From: Pseudomonas marvdashtae
GTDB taxonomy: Bacteria; Pseudomonadota; Gammaproteobacteria; Pseudomonadales; Pseudomonadaceae
Assembly: GCF_014268655.2 (NCBI RefSeq)
Contig: NZ_JABWQX020000007.1
Location: 1 to 64,000 of the forward strand
Reading direction: 5' to 3'
Length of the DNA stretch: 64,000 nt
How positions within the stretch are numbered: position 1 is the first letter of the stretch; the number at the start of each line of letters is the position of its first letter. A program made the translations under genes and the position numbers. This document shows positions 42,109 to 50,434 of this stretch, piece by piece. Under the pieces are notes generated by a model. It did no database searches. It saw only the letters and a program-made list of their open reading frames with translations, and was not told the origin of the DNA.

Positions 42109-42591
42109 ATGACTGACCAACAGAACACAGCTGCCAGCGAAGAAAAAGCCGCACCGCAATTCTCCTTGCAGCGCATTTATGTTCGCGACCTGTCCTTCGA
42201 AGCCCCGAAAAGCCCGGCGATCTTTCGCCAGCAATGGGAGCCGAGCGTGGCCTTGGACCTGAACACCCGCCAGAAGGCCTTGGAAGAAGACTTCCACGAA
42301 GTGGTGTTGACCCTGTCGGTGACCGTGAAGAACGGTGACGAAGTGGCGTTCATCGCCGAGGTTCAGCAGGCCGGCATCTTCCTGATCAAGAATCTGGATG
42401 CCGCTTCGATGAGCCACACCCTGGGCGCGTTCTGCCCGAACATCCTGTTCCCCTACGCCCGCGAAACCCTGGACAGCCTGGTGACTCGTGGTTCGTTCCC
42501 GGCCCTGATGCTGGCCCCGGTGAACTTCGATGCCTTGTACGCCCAAGAGCTGCAGCGCATGCAGGAAGCGGGTGAAGCGACCGTTCAGTAA
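42109..42591 (+). CDS. secB: Protein-export chaperone SecB
   Basis: The 160-residue protein has the SecB core ([40 protein letters not shown] and [20 protein letters not shown]) and the C-terminal [12 protein letters not shown]. It forms a tetramer that keeps precursor proteins unfolded and delivers them to SecA. Upstream GAAGGA precedes the ATG. A terminator follows. Confidence 0.97.
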   Translation: MTDQQNTAASEEKAAPQFSLQRIYVRDLSFEAPKSPAIFRQQWEPSVALDLNTRQKALEEDFHEVVLTLSVTVKNGDEVAFIAEVQQAGIFLIKNLDAASMSHTLGAFCPNILFPYARETLDSLVTRGSFPALMLAPVNFDALYAQELQRMQEAGEATVQ

Positions 42592-42609
42592 GCGGTCGAT
42601 GAAACGTTG

Positions 42610-42637
42610 AAAAGCGCCCTGATAGGCGCTTTTTTTC
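42610..42637. terminator. Bidirectional terminator between secB and trmL
   Basis: AAGCGCC-CTGATA-GGCGCTT with a T-run on the plus strand and A-rich sequence on the other side. Confidence 0.7.
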
Positions 42638-42657
42638 TTAGGCTGATTCGAATCGGG

Positions 42658-43113
42658 TTATCTGAAGCCGTTCTGCCGCCAGGCCTCGTAGACCGCCACC
42701 GCCACGGTGTTGGACAGGTTCAGGCTCCGGCAGCCTTCGCGCATCGGCAAGCGCAAGCGTTGCTCCGCCGGTAGTGCGTCCAGCACGTCTGCCGGCAGGC
42801 CACGGCTTTCCGGTCCGAACAGGAATGCATCACCGGCGACGAAGCTGGCGTCATGAAACGGCCGAGAGCCTTTCGTGGTGAAGGCAAACAGACGCGGTTG
42901 CCCCAGGCTTTCAAGACAACTCGCCAAGTCGGCGTGTCGCTGCAAGGTGGCATACTCGTGGTAGTCGAGGCCGGCGCGGCGCAGGCGCTTGTCGTCCATC
43001 TCGAAGCCCAGCGGTTCGATCAAATGCAGGTGGCAGCCGCTGTTGGCGCACAGTCTGATGACGTTGCCGGTATTGGGCGGTATTTCCGGTTGAAAAAGGA
43101 TGACGTGAAACAT
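42658..43113 (-). CDS. trmL: tRNA (cytidine/uridine-34 2'-O)-methyltransferase
   Basis: The 151-residue SPOUT protein begins [20 protein letters not shown] and has the trefoil-knot motifs [13 protein letters not shown] and [20 protein letters not shown], which bind SAM. It methylates the wobble base of leucine tRNAs. I start at 43113, not at 43446, because this is the family start and because the initiation codon shares CATG with the divergent gene. Confidence 0.95.
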   Translation of the reverse strand: MFHVILFQPEIPPNTGNVIRLCANSGCHLHLIEPLGFEMDDKRLRRAGLDYHEYATLQRHADLASCLESLGQPRLFAFTTKGSRPFHDASFVAGDAFLFGPESRGLPADVLDALPAEQRLRLPMREGCRSLNLSNTVAVAVYEAWRQNGFR

Positions 43114-43552
43114 GCACGGCTCCGCAGATAAAGATGAGCGGCATTCTACGCCGCAAACCGATCGACGTTCGAAGCTAATACCTCGGGTGATGGGGTCCTT
43201 GGCGCTTTTCGGGATGATGGTCGGGCTGATGATCGGTCGCATCACCACGCCCGAGCCGAGCGAGCTGCAGCAGGTCGAAGTCCTCGACGGGGCGCTGGTG
43301 GCGTGGTTCAACAATGAGCCGAAGCTGCACGGGGAAATCATCGACGGCTCGGTCGCGTTGTTGTTCCAGGCAAAGGGCAAGGCGCAGAAGGGCCAGCTCA
43401 AGCTCAACGGCAGGGATGTGAACTGGCGGGTTCGCTTGAGTGACAAGGGCTTGTTGCTGACGCTGGTGGCGGCGCGTCCGTTGCGGGGAGAGTGGGCCGG
43501 CAGCGAAGTCGATGACCGCTGGCGGCTGGAGGTCCGTCTCCAGGAGCAATAA
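43112..43552 (+). CDS. Hypothetical membrane-anchored protein between trmL and nrsZ
   Basis: The 146-residue protein has a cytoplasmic basic N-terminus, one membrane helix ([16 protein letters not shown], residues about 29-45) and a soluble beta-rich C-terminal region with [18 protein letters not shown] and [17 protein letters not shown]. It probably corresponds to the gene between ntrC and trmL in P. aeruginosa. ATG 43112 shares CATG with the start of trmL; ATG 43190 is an alternative that still keeps the helix. No known domain. Confidence 0.72.
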   Translation: MHGSADKDERHSTPQTDRRSKLIPRVMGSLALFGMMVGLMIGRITTPEPSELQQVEVLDGALVAWFNNEPKLHGEIIDGSVALLFQAKGKAQKGQLKLNGRDVNWRVRLSDKGLLLTLVAARPLRGEWAGSEVDDRWRLEVRLQEQ

Positions 43553-43749
43553 AAGAGGGAATCCCCGGCCTGCCTGTACCAAGGTCCCCAAAACGGGAGG
43601 GCTCGCCGCGAAGGTCCAGCCCTGGTGTAAAGAAGGGAAACCTTGACCTGCCTGTATCAAGGCCCCCAAAACAGTGGGCTCGATGAGCCCGGTATAAAAG
43701 AGGGGAATCCCCGGCCTGCCTGTACCAAGGTCCCCAAAACTGGGTAGTG
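43546..43749 (-). ncRNA. nrsZ: NrsZ-like nitrogen-regulated small RNA with three repeats
   Basis: Three near-identical units (43554-43594, 43631-43672, 43698-43740; on the minus strand each begins GTTTTGGGG and continues ACCTTGGTACAGGCAGG) fill the region between the convergent ntrC and the hypothetical gene. On the minus strand a sigma-54 motif lies directly upstream at 43760-43776, and tandem NtrC boxes lie further up. The last unit ends in a G/C hairpin followed by CTCTTTTATT. This matches NrsZ of P. aeruginosa in location, promoter type and modular structure; there NrsZ is processed and controls swarming through rhamnolipid synthesis. Ends are estimated; there may be further processing. 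Confidence 0.78.
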
Positions 43750-43759
43750 ACTGGGTTAT

Positions 43760-43776
43760 TGCAGAGGGCGTGCCAG
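43760..43776 (-). promoter_or_regulatory. Sigma-54 promoter of the NrsZ-like RNA
   Basis: The minus strand reads CTGGCACGCCCTCTGCA, with GG and GC exactly ten bases apart (-24/-12) and one mismatch to the TTGC element. Expected start near 43749, just before the first repeat. Confidence 0.75.
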
Positions 43777-43814
43777 TTTCGAATAATTTGTCACAAAAAG
43801 ATGGTCGTGAAGCG

Positions 43815-43843
43815 AAAAGCCCCGTAAAACGGGGCTTTTGCGT
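43815..43843 (-). terminator. ntrC terminator
   Basis: AAAAGCCCCGT-AAA-ACGGGGCTTTT forms a strong hairpin with flanking A and T runs, so it can act on both strands; ntrC ends 130 bases upstream. Confidence 0.75.
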
Positions 43844-43903
43844 TGTGCGGGTTTGGTTTTCCGAGACGGAGCGCTGGGTTCAGCGCTCGCATTACATGCG
43901 CAA

Positions 43904-43933
43904 TTGCAGTTCATGGTGCATTGATGCGGTGCA
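43904..43933 (-). promoter_or_regulatory. Two overlapping NtrC boxes
   Basis: TTGCAGTTCATGGTGCA (43904-43920) and TGCATTGATGCGGTGCA (43917-43933) both fit TGCAC(C/T)-N5-GGTGCA. They lie about 140 bases upstream of the sigma-54 promoter, normal spacing for an enhancer. Confidence 0.65.
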
Positions 43934-43971
43934 TCGCCCCCGGGTGGGGGCTGGCGCAAAGCCAAGGACTG

Positions 43972-45408
43972 TCAGCCCTCATCCCCTTCATCATCATCGC
44001 CACCGTCGACCTTCATGCCCAATTCCTTGATCTTGCGGGTCAAGGTGTTGCGGCCCCAGCCCAGCAGCACGGCGGCGTCGCGACGGCGACCGGCGGTGTG
44101 CTTGAGGGCGGTTTCGATCATGATGCGCTCGAAGGCCGGGACGGCACTGTCGAGCAGGCTCGATTGGCCGCGTGCCAGGGCCTGGTCGGCCCATTGGCGC
44201 AGGGCCTGCTCCCAGTTGGTCACCGGTGCCGAATCTTGTGGCAGGCTCAACAGTTCCGGCGGCAGGTCGCTGATATGCACTTCGCGACCGGACGCCATTA
44301 CGGTGATCCAGCGGCAGGTGTTCTCCAGTTGGCGCACGTTGCCCGGCCACGGCAAGTTCTTGAGGTATTCCTCGGTTTCACTCTTGAGCAGCTTCGGCTC
44401 CACCGCAAGTTCCTGGGCTGCACGGCCGAGGAAGTGGCGCGCCAGGGTCGGGATGTCTTCACGCCGGTCCGCCAGGCGCGGGATGTGGATGCGGATCACG
44501 TTCAGGCGGTGGAACAAGTCTTCGCGGAATTTGCCGGCGTGAACCAGTGTTTCCAAGTTCTGATGGGTGGCGGCGATGATGCGAACATCGACCTTGACCG
44601 GCGTATGTCCACCGACTCGGTAGAACTCGCCGTCGGCCAAGACACGGAGCAAGCGAGTCTGGGTATCGGCCGGCATGTCGCCGATTTCATCGAGGAACAG
44701 CGTACCGCCATCGGCTTGTTCGAAGCGTCCGCGGCGCAGGTTGGCCGCGCCGGTGAAGGCGCCTTTTTCATGGCCGAACAACTCCGATTCCATCAAGTCC
44801 TTGGGAATCGCCGCCATGTTCAGCGCAATGAACGGCGACGCCGCCCGTGGGCTGTGGCGGTGCAGGGCATGGGCCACCAACTCTTTACCGGTGCCAGATT
44901 CGCCGTTGATCAGCACGGTGATGTTGGAATGGCTCAGGCGCCCGATGGCGCGAAACACTTCCTGCATCGCCGGCGCTTCGCCGATGATTTCCGGCGTGCG
45001 GGCCAGGGCGGGCACTTCTTCCAGGCCTTGTTGTTCCTGGGCGTGTTGGTTGGCGCGCTTGACCAGCGACACGGCTTCGTCGACATCGAACGGCTTGGGC
45101 AGGTATTCGAACGCACCGCCCTGGTAGGACGCCACGGCGCTGTCCAGGTCGGAATGAGCGGTCATGATGATCACCGGCAAACGCGGGTGCTGCTCGCGAA
45201 TCCGCGCCAGCAAATCCAGGCCACTGGCGCCGGGCATGCGAATGTCGGAAATGATGACGTCCGGCTGCTGACGGGCCAGGCGGCTCATCACCCCGTCGGC
45301 GCTGTCGAAGCTCTGGGTGGTCATGCCTTCCTGCTGCAAGGCTTTTTCCAGGACCCAGCGGATAGAACGGTCGTCATCGACGATCCACACGGTTTCACTA
45401 CGGCTCAT
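43972..45408 (-). CDS. ntrC: Nitrogen regulation response regulator NtrC
   Basis: The 478-residue sigma-54 activator has a receiver domain (WIVDDDRSIRWVLEKAL, phospho-acceptor Asp in DVIISDIRMPGASGLDL), an AAA+ domain with Walker A (NGESGTGKELVAHALH) and the GAFTGA loop (ELFGHEKGAFTGAANLRRG), and a Fis-type helix-turn-helix at the C-terminus (RRRDAAVLLGWGRNTLTRKI). Phosphorylated NtrC opens sigma-54 promoters at glnA and the small RNA in this locus. It overlaps ntrB by four bases. Confidence 0.97.
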   Translation of the reverse strand: MSRSETVWIVDDDRSIRWVLEKALQQEGMTTQSFDSADGVMSRLARQQPDVIISDIRMPGASGLDLLARIREQHPRLPVIIMTAHSDLDSAVASYQGGAFEYLPKPFDVDEAVSLVKRANQHAQEQQGLEEVPALARTPEIIGEAPAMQEVFRAIGRLSHSNITVLINGESGTGKELVAHALHRHSPRAASPFIALNMAAIPKDLMESELFGHEKGAFTGAANLRRGRFEQADGGTLFLDEIGDMPADTQTRLLRVLADGEFYRVGGHTPVKVDVRIIAATHQNLETLVHAGKFREDLFHRLNVIRIHIPRLADRREDIPTLARHFLGRAAQELAVEPKLLKSETEEYLKNLPWPGNVRQLENTCRWITVMASGREVHISDLPPELLSLPQDSAPVTNWEQALRQWADQALARGQSSLLDSAVPAFERIMIETALKHTAGRRRDAAVLLGWGRNTLTRKIKELGMKVDGGDDDEGDEG

Positions 45409-46490
45409 GTCGATGTGGCTCCTTGTTCCAGTGGCAGGAAGATCGAGAAAGTGGTGTGGCCGGGGTGGCTTTCACATTCGATCAAGCCCTGGTGCTGACT
45501 GATGATGTTCTGGGTGATGGACAGGCCCAGCCCGGTACCGTCCGGACGGCCGCTGACCATGGGAAAGAAAATGGTTTCCTGCAATTCCGAAGGGATGCCC
45601 GGCCCGTTGTCGATGATTTCGATCTTGGTCACCAGGCGATGGCGTACATGGCCGATGGTGAACTGGCGCATGGCGCGGGTGCGCAGGCTGATGCGGCCCA
45701 GGCGAAGCTCGTTCTGGCTGCTGATGGCTTGCATGGCGTTGCGCACGATGTTCAGCACCGCCTGGATCATCTGCTCGCGGTCGATCAGGACGTCGGGAAT
45801 GCTTGGGTCATAGTCACGCACCAAAGTGATGCACCCTTGGCTCTCGGCTTCCACCAGGCTGCTGACCCGCTCCAGCACTTCATGGACGTTGCACAGCGCC
45901 AGGGACGGCAGCTTGTTCGAGCCGAGCATGCGGTCCACCAGGTTTCGCAGGCGGTCGGCTTCCTCGATGATGACGTTGGTGTAGTCCTTGAGGCTCTCTT
46001 CCGGCAGTTCCCGGGCAAGCAATTGCGCCGCGCCGCGAATACCGCCGAGTGGATTCTTGATCTCATGGGCCAGGCCGCGCACCAGCATCTTGCTGGTTTC
46101 CTGCTTGGATAGTTGGGCTTCTTCCTTGGTGATGCGCAGCAGGCGATCGCGAGGATGAACCTCCAGCAACAGGAGCGTGGTGCCGTTGTTCAGGATTGGC
46201 GTAACTGCGTAATCAACCGTAAGGGTCTGGCCGGCGAGGGCGGTGAGCATCGCTTCGCGCTTGGTGAACGGGTGGGCCTGTTCAACGGCCTGGCGCAGGG
46301 AGTTGAGCGCCTCGGCGGACTCGGTGAACAGTTCGCTGATGAATTGCCCGTGACTGCGCTGGCCACTGACGGCCAAGAGCATTTCGGCCGCCGGGTTCAT
46401 GTACTCCAGACGCAATTCGGCGTCGAGCAGGATGGTCGCGGTGGTGAGGTTGTCGAGCAGCAAGCGGTGTAGTGCGTCGCTAATGGTCAT
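45405..46490 (-). CDS. ntrB: Nitrogen regulation sensor histidine kinase NtrB
   Basis: The 361-residue cytoplasmic kinase has an N-terminal PAS domain (LLLDNLTTATILLDAELRLE), the H-box RGLAHEIKNPLGGIRGAAQLL (shortened here to RGLAHEIKNPLGGIRG), N-box VLNIVRNAMQAIS and G boxes EIIDNGPGIPSE, RPDGTGLGLSITQNI. It phosphorylates NtrC under nitrogen limitation and is controlled by PII. The downstream ntrC start overlaps its stop. Confidence 0.96.
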   Translation of the reverse strand: MTISDALHRLLLDNLTTATILLDAELRLEYMNPAAEMLLAVSGQRSHGQFISELFTESAEALNSLRQAVEQAHPFTKREAMLTALAGQTLTVDYAVTPILNNGTTLLLLEVHPRDRLLRITKEEAQLSKQETSKMLVRGLAHEIKNPLGGIRGAAQLLARELPEESLKDYTNVIIEEADRLRNLVDRMLGSNKLPSLALCNVHEVLERVSSLVEAESQGCITLVRDYDPSIPDVLIDREQMIQAVLNIVRNAMQAISSQNELRLGRISLRTRAMRQFTIGHVRHRLVTKIEIIDNGPGIPSELQETIFFPMVSGRPDGTGLGLSITQNIISQHQGLIECESHPGHTTFSIFLPLEQGATST

Positions 46491-46712
46491 CAGGACCTCT
46501 TTTAAAGCGTAGCAATCGGGGGCAAGCCCTCAAATTGCGCGCGCGATTAATGCGCTGATACCAGGAAAATGCAAAAACCAAACCAAGGCTCCGAAAAGAA
46601 GCGTTTAAAGCCTCAAATAGCCTTTTTACGCCCGTTTCCGTGGCGTTCCGCCAGCTTGATCGGGTAGTTTCGAACCAGAATGGGTTGGGGTTTGGGGTGA
46701 GGTGCTGATTTT

Positions 46713-46729
46713 TGCACTGATATGGTGCG
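46713..46729 (-). promoter_or_regulatory. NtrC box upstream of ntrB
   Basis: TGCACTGATATGGTGCG fits the NtrC consensus with one mismatch. It lies 223 bases before the ntrB start and 16 bases after the stop of the upstream DUF4124 gene. No clear sigma-54 promoter was found below it, so the box may also act by repressing. Confidence 0.55.
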
Positions 46730-46744
46730 TCATCCGGATGAGCA

Positions 46745-47371
46745 TTAAAAGAAGGGGAGGATGCTGCTTTCTTCTTCCTTGGGCTTGTCGGAAAGCGGGC
46801 ACTCCGGGCGTTGGCCATAGTCAGCCTTGGCGCACGGTTTGACGCGGCGCTTCTGTGCCAGGGACACGCGTTGCATGTGGAATGGCTGGTTGGCGGTGCG
46901 TTCGACGATGCGATCCTGCTCATCAAGGATCTCCACCGCCAGATGGTGGGTGCCTCGATCAATGTTCTCCAGGGCAAACACCGGGCTGGGCCTCGGTTCG
47001 CCGGTGGATTTGCCGTCCAGCAGCAAGCGATAGCGGTGGCCTTTCTGCAGGCCGGGTTCGCTGGTCGCGGTGACGATCATCTCCCCTGCGGTACTGCGTA
47101 TCGTCGCGTCCGGTTCGGGAATCAACAGCCGGAGCATCTCATAACGGAACAAGGGCTCGGCGGGCGGTTTTTCGGACGTCGCCGTCGAGGTGGTGGCGGA
47201 CGGTGGTGTCGCCATCCGGTTGCCGGGCGGTACTTCAACCTTCGTTGCATTGCCCGGGCGCGGCTGGTCGGTAAAGACCCGGTTGCCCTGGGCGTCGATG
47301 TACGTATAGACCTGTGCCGCCCCAGGCAAGGCTGCCAGCGTCAGGCCCAGCGCGACCAGCCAGCGGATCAT
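46745..47371 (-). CDS. DUF4124-domain periplasmic protein, copy 2
   Basis: The 208-residue protein has a signal peptide (MIRWLVALGLTLAALPGAAQ), the DUF4124 motif VYTYIDAQGNRVFTDQPRPG at the mature N-terminus, a Pro/Thr/Ser linker, and a beta-rich C-terminal part (YRLLLDGKSTGEPRPSPVF with NIDRGTHHLAVEILD). It is a paralogue of the gene immediately upstream, with which it overlaps by four bases. The family is exported and of unknown function; its position before ntrBC is conserved in Pseudomonas (recollection). Confidence 0.9.
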   Translation of the reverse strand: MIRWLVALGLTLAALPGAAQVYTYIDAQGNRVFTDQPRPGNATKVEVPPGNRMATPPSATTSTATSEKPPAEPLFRYEMLRLLIPEPDATIRSTAGEMIVTATSEPGLQKGHRYRLLLDGKSTGEPRPSPVFALENIDRGTHHLAVEILDEQDRIVERTANQPFHMQRVSLAQKRRVKPCAKADYGQRPECPLSDKPKEEESSILPFF

Positions 47372-47886
47372 GGAAGGTGGACTCGCTGGACGGTAAAGGT
47401 CACGGTTTCGCTCTGCTGCACCAGGTTTTCTCCGTCAATGACCTGGACCGCCAGGCTGTGCTCACCGCGGTCGATGTTCACCAATTGCAAGCGTGGCACA
47501 TTGGTCGGCTGACCGTAGGGCTGGCCGTCCAGCAACAGTCTGAACAGATGTGGGCTGCGCAGGCGCGGCTGGGTCCGGACGCCAACGGTGAACGTGCCGT
47601 TATTGGCGCGCAGGGCTTCTTCGGTGGGGATGTCGGTTAGCTCCAGTATGTCGTAGGCATTGCGTGGCTCGTCGCTGCTTTCTGAATGGGGGGTCGTCTC
47701 GGGGCTGGCCGGAGATTGGCGTTCAATGCTGTTGAGCGGCGGCAATTCCACGGTCTGGGCCGGCACGCCATCGGGCGGCTGGTTGCTGTAGGCGGTGTTG
47801 CCGTCGGCATCGGTGTATTTGTAGATCTGCGCGGCGGCGGGCAGCGCCAACAGCAACAGCAGGATGATTGAAAAACAACGACCCAT
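47368..47886 (-). CDS. DUF4124-domain periplasmic protein, copy 1
   Basis: The 172-residue protein starts at MGRCFSIILLLLLALPAAAQ (signal peptide) and continues with the DUF4124 motif IYKYTDADGNTAYSNQPPDG. Its C-terminal part (FRLLLDGQPYGQPTNVPRLQ, NIDRGEHSLAVQVIDG) parallels that of the next gene. The pair is a tandem duplication that has diverged in the linker. ATG 47886 is preferred to the frame start 47967 because it opens the signal peptide. Confidence 0.88.
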   Translation of the reverse strand: MGRCFSIILLLLLALPAAAQIYKYTDADGNTAYSNQPPDGVPAQTVELPPLNSIERQSPASPETTPHSESSDEPRNAYDILELTDIPTEEALRANNGTFTVGVRTQPRLRSPHLFRLLLDGQPYGQPTNVPRLQLVNIDRGEHSLAVQVIDGENLVQQSETVTFTVQRVHLP

Positions 47887-47967
47887 GGAAAAACGACCGA
47901 AAACGAAAGTGATGGGTTCCAGCATAGGCCAGGGGAGGCGGTTGGCCCAATTTGTTCCCCCGGTCAC

Positions 47968-47999
47968 CTGCGAGCGAGCTTGCTTGCGACGGCGGTTCG
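47968..47999. repeat. REP-like sequence
   Basis: CCTGCGAGCGAGCTTGCTTGCG and following bases match the Pseudomonas REP core. It lies between the DUF4124 genes and the chorismate mutase gene. Confidence 0.5.
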
Positions 48000-48013
48000 T
48001 CGGCCATTTTGAT

Positions 48014-48577
48014 TCAGGTTTTCGGGTAGATACACAGTTCCGCCGTTGCTCGGATCAACGCCAGTCGGTGTACCGGGTGTTGCTTGTTGTGGTGGGTGGC
48101 TCGGGCCAGCCATTGTGGGCATTGCGGATCGGTGCGATAGGGGGCGAAGTCGGCCAGTTGTTGCAACAGGCGTTTTTGCAGCCGGTCGAGTTGTGGACGA
48201 ATCTGTCCCACCAGGTCCGGACGTGGGAGGTCCGGAGCTTTGCCATCCAGGGCCCAGTCGGACAGGTTGATGTATTGCACCAGTTTGTTGGCTTCAATCT
48301 GGGCGGCGAAAAACGCTTCCACGGTTTCGCCAGTCAGTTTGTAGGCCGGTGCCTGGGCGACGGCAGCGGCGATGACTTCACGCTCGCGCTGACGGTCTTC
48401 CACGGGTTTATGGCTGTCCCATTTGCTCAGCGCCACTTGGTCTGCAAGCGCCAGGCGTTCGCCGATGGCGTTTAGCAGTGGCGTAAGGGCCTCAGGGGCG
48501 GGGGTTGAGGTGGCTTGGGCGGTAGAGGCCAGCAACGCGGCAGACAGGGCGAGGCAGAGCTTGAAGCGCAAAGTCAT
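48014..48577 (-). CDS. Secreted chorismate mutase, gamma-class AroQ
   Basis: The 187-residue protein has a signal peptide (MTLRFKLCLALSAALLASTA) and an all-helical AroQ fold: LLNAIGERLALADQVALSKW (Arg and Lys of the active site), VEDRQREREVIAAAVAQA, and VEAFFAAQIEANKLVQYINL. Its C-terminal half with two Cys (PQCPQWLA and AELCIYPKT) fits the secreted gamma class. It converts chorismate to prephenate in the periplasm, a role that is not understood. It stands alone between glnA and the DUF4124 genes. Confidence 0.9.
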   Translation of the reverse strand: MTLRFKLCLALSAALLASTAQATSTPAPEALTPLLNAIGERLALADQVALSKWDSHKPVEDRQREREVIAAAVAQAPAYKLTGETVEAFFAAQIEANKLVQYINLSDWALDGKAPDLPRPDLVGQIRPQLDRLQKRLLQQLADFAPYRTDPQCPQWLARATHHNKQHPVHRLALIRATAELCIYPKT

Positions 48578-48639
48578 GGGCAGTCTCGTCTTCTATGGGG
48601 GAGCGACGAGGCATCATGCGCTTAACCTGCGCCCATGAA

Positions 48640-48666
48640 AAAGGCCTCCCGAAAGGAGGCCTCTTT
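48640..48666. terminator. glnA terminator
   Basis: AGGCCTCC-CGAAA-GGAGGCCT has A and T runs on its two sides, so it acts on both strands; it lies 38 bases after the glnA stop. Confidence 0.8.
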
Positions 48667-48700
48667 TTATTTCACGCCGTGCGGGGCGGCGCTTACCGGA

Positions 48701-50107
48701 TCAGCAGCTGTAGTACAGCTCATATTCCAGTGGGTGTACGAAGGTGCGAACCTTGATTTCTTCTTCGCTCTTCAATGCGATGTAGGCATCGATGAAGTCG
48801 TCGGAGAACACGCCGCCCTTGGTCAGGAACGCGCGGCCCTTGTCCAGCTCTTCCAGGGCTTCTTTCAGGCTGCCACAAACCTGTGGGATTTCCTTGGCCT
48901 CTTCAGGCGGCAGGTCATACAGGTTCTTGTCGGCGGCATCGCCAGGGTGGATCTTGTTCTGGATACCGTCCAGGCCAGCCATCATCAGAGCAGCGAAGGC
49001 CAGGTAAGGGTTGGCGGCCGGATCCGGGAAGCGTGCTTCGATACGACGAGCCTTAGGGCTGTTGACGTAAGGAATACGGATCGAGGCGGAGCGGTTGCGA
49101 GCCGAGTAGGCCAGCATGACCGGAGCTTCGAAGCCTGGCACCAAACGCTTGTAGGAGTTGGTCGACGGGTTGGTGAAGCCGTTCAGGGCCTTACCGTGCT
49201 TGATGATACCGCCGATGAAGTACAGGGCAGTGTCCGACAGGCCGGCATAACCTTCGCCTGCGAAAGTGTTCTTGCCGTCCTTGGAGATCGACATGTGGAC
49301 GTGCATGCCCGAACCGTTGTCGCCGTACAGCGGCTTCGGCATGAAGGTCGCGGTGCGGCCGTAGGCGTCGGCAACGTTGTGCACGCAGTACTTCAGGGTC
49401 TGGACTTCGTCAGCCTTCTTGACCAGCGTGTTGAATTTCACGCCGATTTCGTTCTGGCCGGCAGTCGCCACTTCGTGGTGGTGAACTTCGACGGTCTGGC
49501 CCATTTCTTCCAGTGCGTTGCACATGGAGGTACGGATTTCGTGGTCGAAGTCGAACGGAGGAACCGGGAAGTAGCCGCCCTTGACGCCAGGACGGTGGCC
49601 TTTGTTGCCGCCTTCCACGTCCTGGTCGGACATCCACGAACCCTGTTCGGAGAAGATCTTGAACATGGAACCGGAGATGTCGGACTTGAATTTGACCGAG
49701 TCGAAGATGAAGAACTCAGGCTCAGGACCGAAGAATGCAGTGTCGCCGATGCCGGTGGACTTCAGGTATTCCTCGGCACGGTGGGCGATGGCGCGTGGGT
49801 CGCGGTCATAGCCTTGCATGGTCGAAGGTTCGATGATGTCGCAAACCAGGATCAGGGTCGGCTCTTCGGTGAACGGGTCCAGGACGGCAGTTTCGTCGTC
49901 CGGCATCAGGATCATGTCGGAGGCTTCGATGCCTTTCCAGCCGGAGATGGAGGAACCGTCGAACATCTTGCCGATTTCGAAGAATTCGTCGTCCAGCGCA
50001 TCACGGGCCGGCATGGTCACGTGATGTTGAGTGCCCTTGGTGTCAGTGAAGCGCAGATCAATCCACTTGACGTCATGATCTTTGATGAGTTGAACCGACT
50101 TCGACAT
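48701..50107 (-). CDS. glnA: Type I glutamine synthetase
   Basis: The 468-residue enzyme has the family motifs: [17 protein letters not shown], the metal site [15 protein letters not shown] site [20 protein letters not shown], and the adenylylation Tyr in [19 protein letters not shown]. It makes glutamine from glutamate and ammonia and is inactivated by AMP addition when nitrogen is plentiful. The start [20 protein letters not shown] at 50107 has GGAGG upstream. Transcription is probably driven by the sigma-54 promoter at 50203-50219 with NtrC. Confidence 0.98.
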   Translation of the reverse strand: MSKSVQLIKDHDVKWIDLRFTDTKGTQHHVTMPARDALDDEFFEIGKMFDGSSISGWKGIEASDMILMPDDETAVLDPFTEEPTLILVCDIIEPSTMQGYDRDPRAIAHRAEEYLKSTGIGDTAFFGPEPEFFIFDSVKFKSDISGSMFKIFSEQGSWMSDQDVEGGNKGHRPGVKGGYFPVPPFDFDHEIRTSMCNALEEMGQTVEVHHHEVATAGQNEIGVKFNTLVKKADEVQTLKYCVHNVADAYGRTATFMPKPLYGDNGSGMHVHMSISKDGKNTFAGEGYAGLSDTALYFIGGIIKHGKALNGFTNPSTNSYKRLVPGFEAPVMLAYSARNRSASIRIPYVNSPKARRIEARFPDPAANPYLAFAALMMAGLDGIQNKIHPGDAADKNLYDLPPEEAKEIPQVCGSLKEALEELDKGRAFLTKGGVFSDDFIDAYIALKSEEEIKVRTFVHPLEYELYYSC

Positions 50108-50202
50108 ATGTCCTCCGGGTGGCTTCGGGCGGTAATGGTGTGCCCTTAGATATGGGTGATGCCGGCGCGAATACTCTGCCAAGGCAACCTGCCTCACAAG
50201 GG

Positions 50203-50219
50203 AGCAATTTGCATGCCAG
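50203..50219 (-). promoter_or_regulatory. Sigma-54 promoter of glnA
   Basis: The minus strand reads CTGGCATGCAAATTGCT, a full match to YTGGCAYG-N4-TTGCW with GG and GC ten bases apart. It lies about 96 bases upstream of the glnA start. Confidence 0.85.
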
Positions 50220-50321
50220 TGCCCCAGCATGGGTTTTTTGCACCAAATACACGCTTTTAAACGCCGGGAATGCGGATTGTCGAACAATTGCGCACTGCAA
50301 TGTGGCGCTTTTCGTCATTAA

Positions 50322-50338
50322 TGAACCGTTTTGGTGCA
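50322..50338 (-). promoter_or_regulatory. NtrC box upstream of glnA
   Basis: TGAACCGTTTTGGTGCA fits TGCACC-N5-GGTGCA with one mismatch and lies about 105 bases above the sigma-54 promoter. Weaker matches occur near 50239 (TGCACCAAATACACG) and 50289. The thiI transcript must leave from the other side of the same 327-base region. Confidence 0.6.
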
Positions 50339-50434
50339 TGCAAAACCGCTCGCACATTAACTGGTCAAACCTTGAGCAATTTCCGCTATAATCCGCGCCC
50401 CCCTTTTTCGGCTGGCCGATCGCGCGCTGTTTTC

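Noticed and set aside
43554..43740. Three repeat units considered as a CRISPR array
   Set aside because: Units are long and imperfect, spacing is irregular, and the promoter and position fit an sRNA; no cas genes are present.
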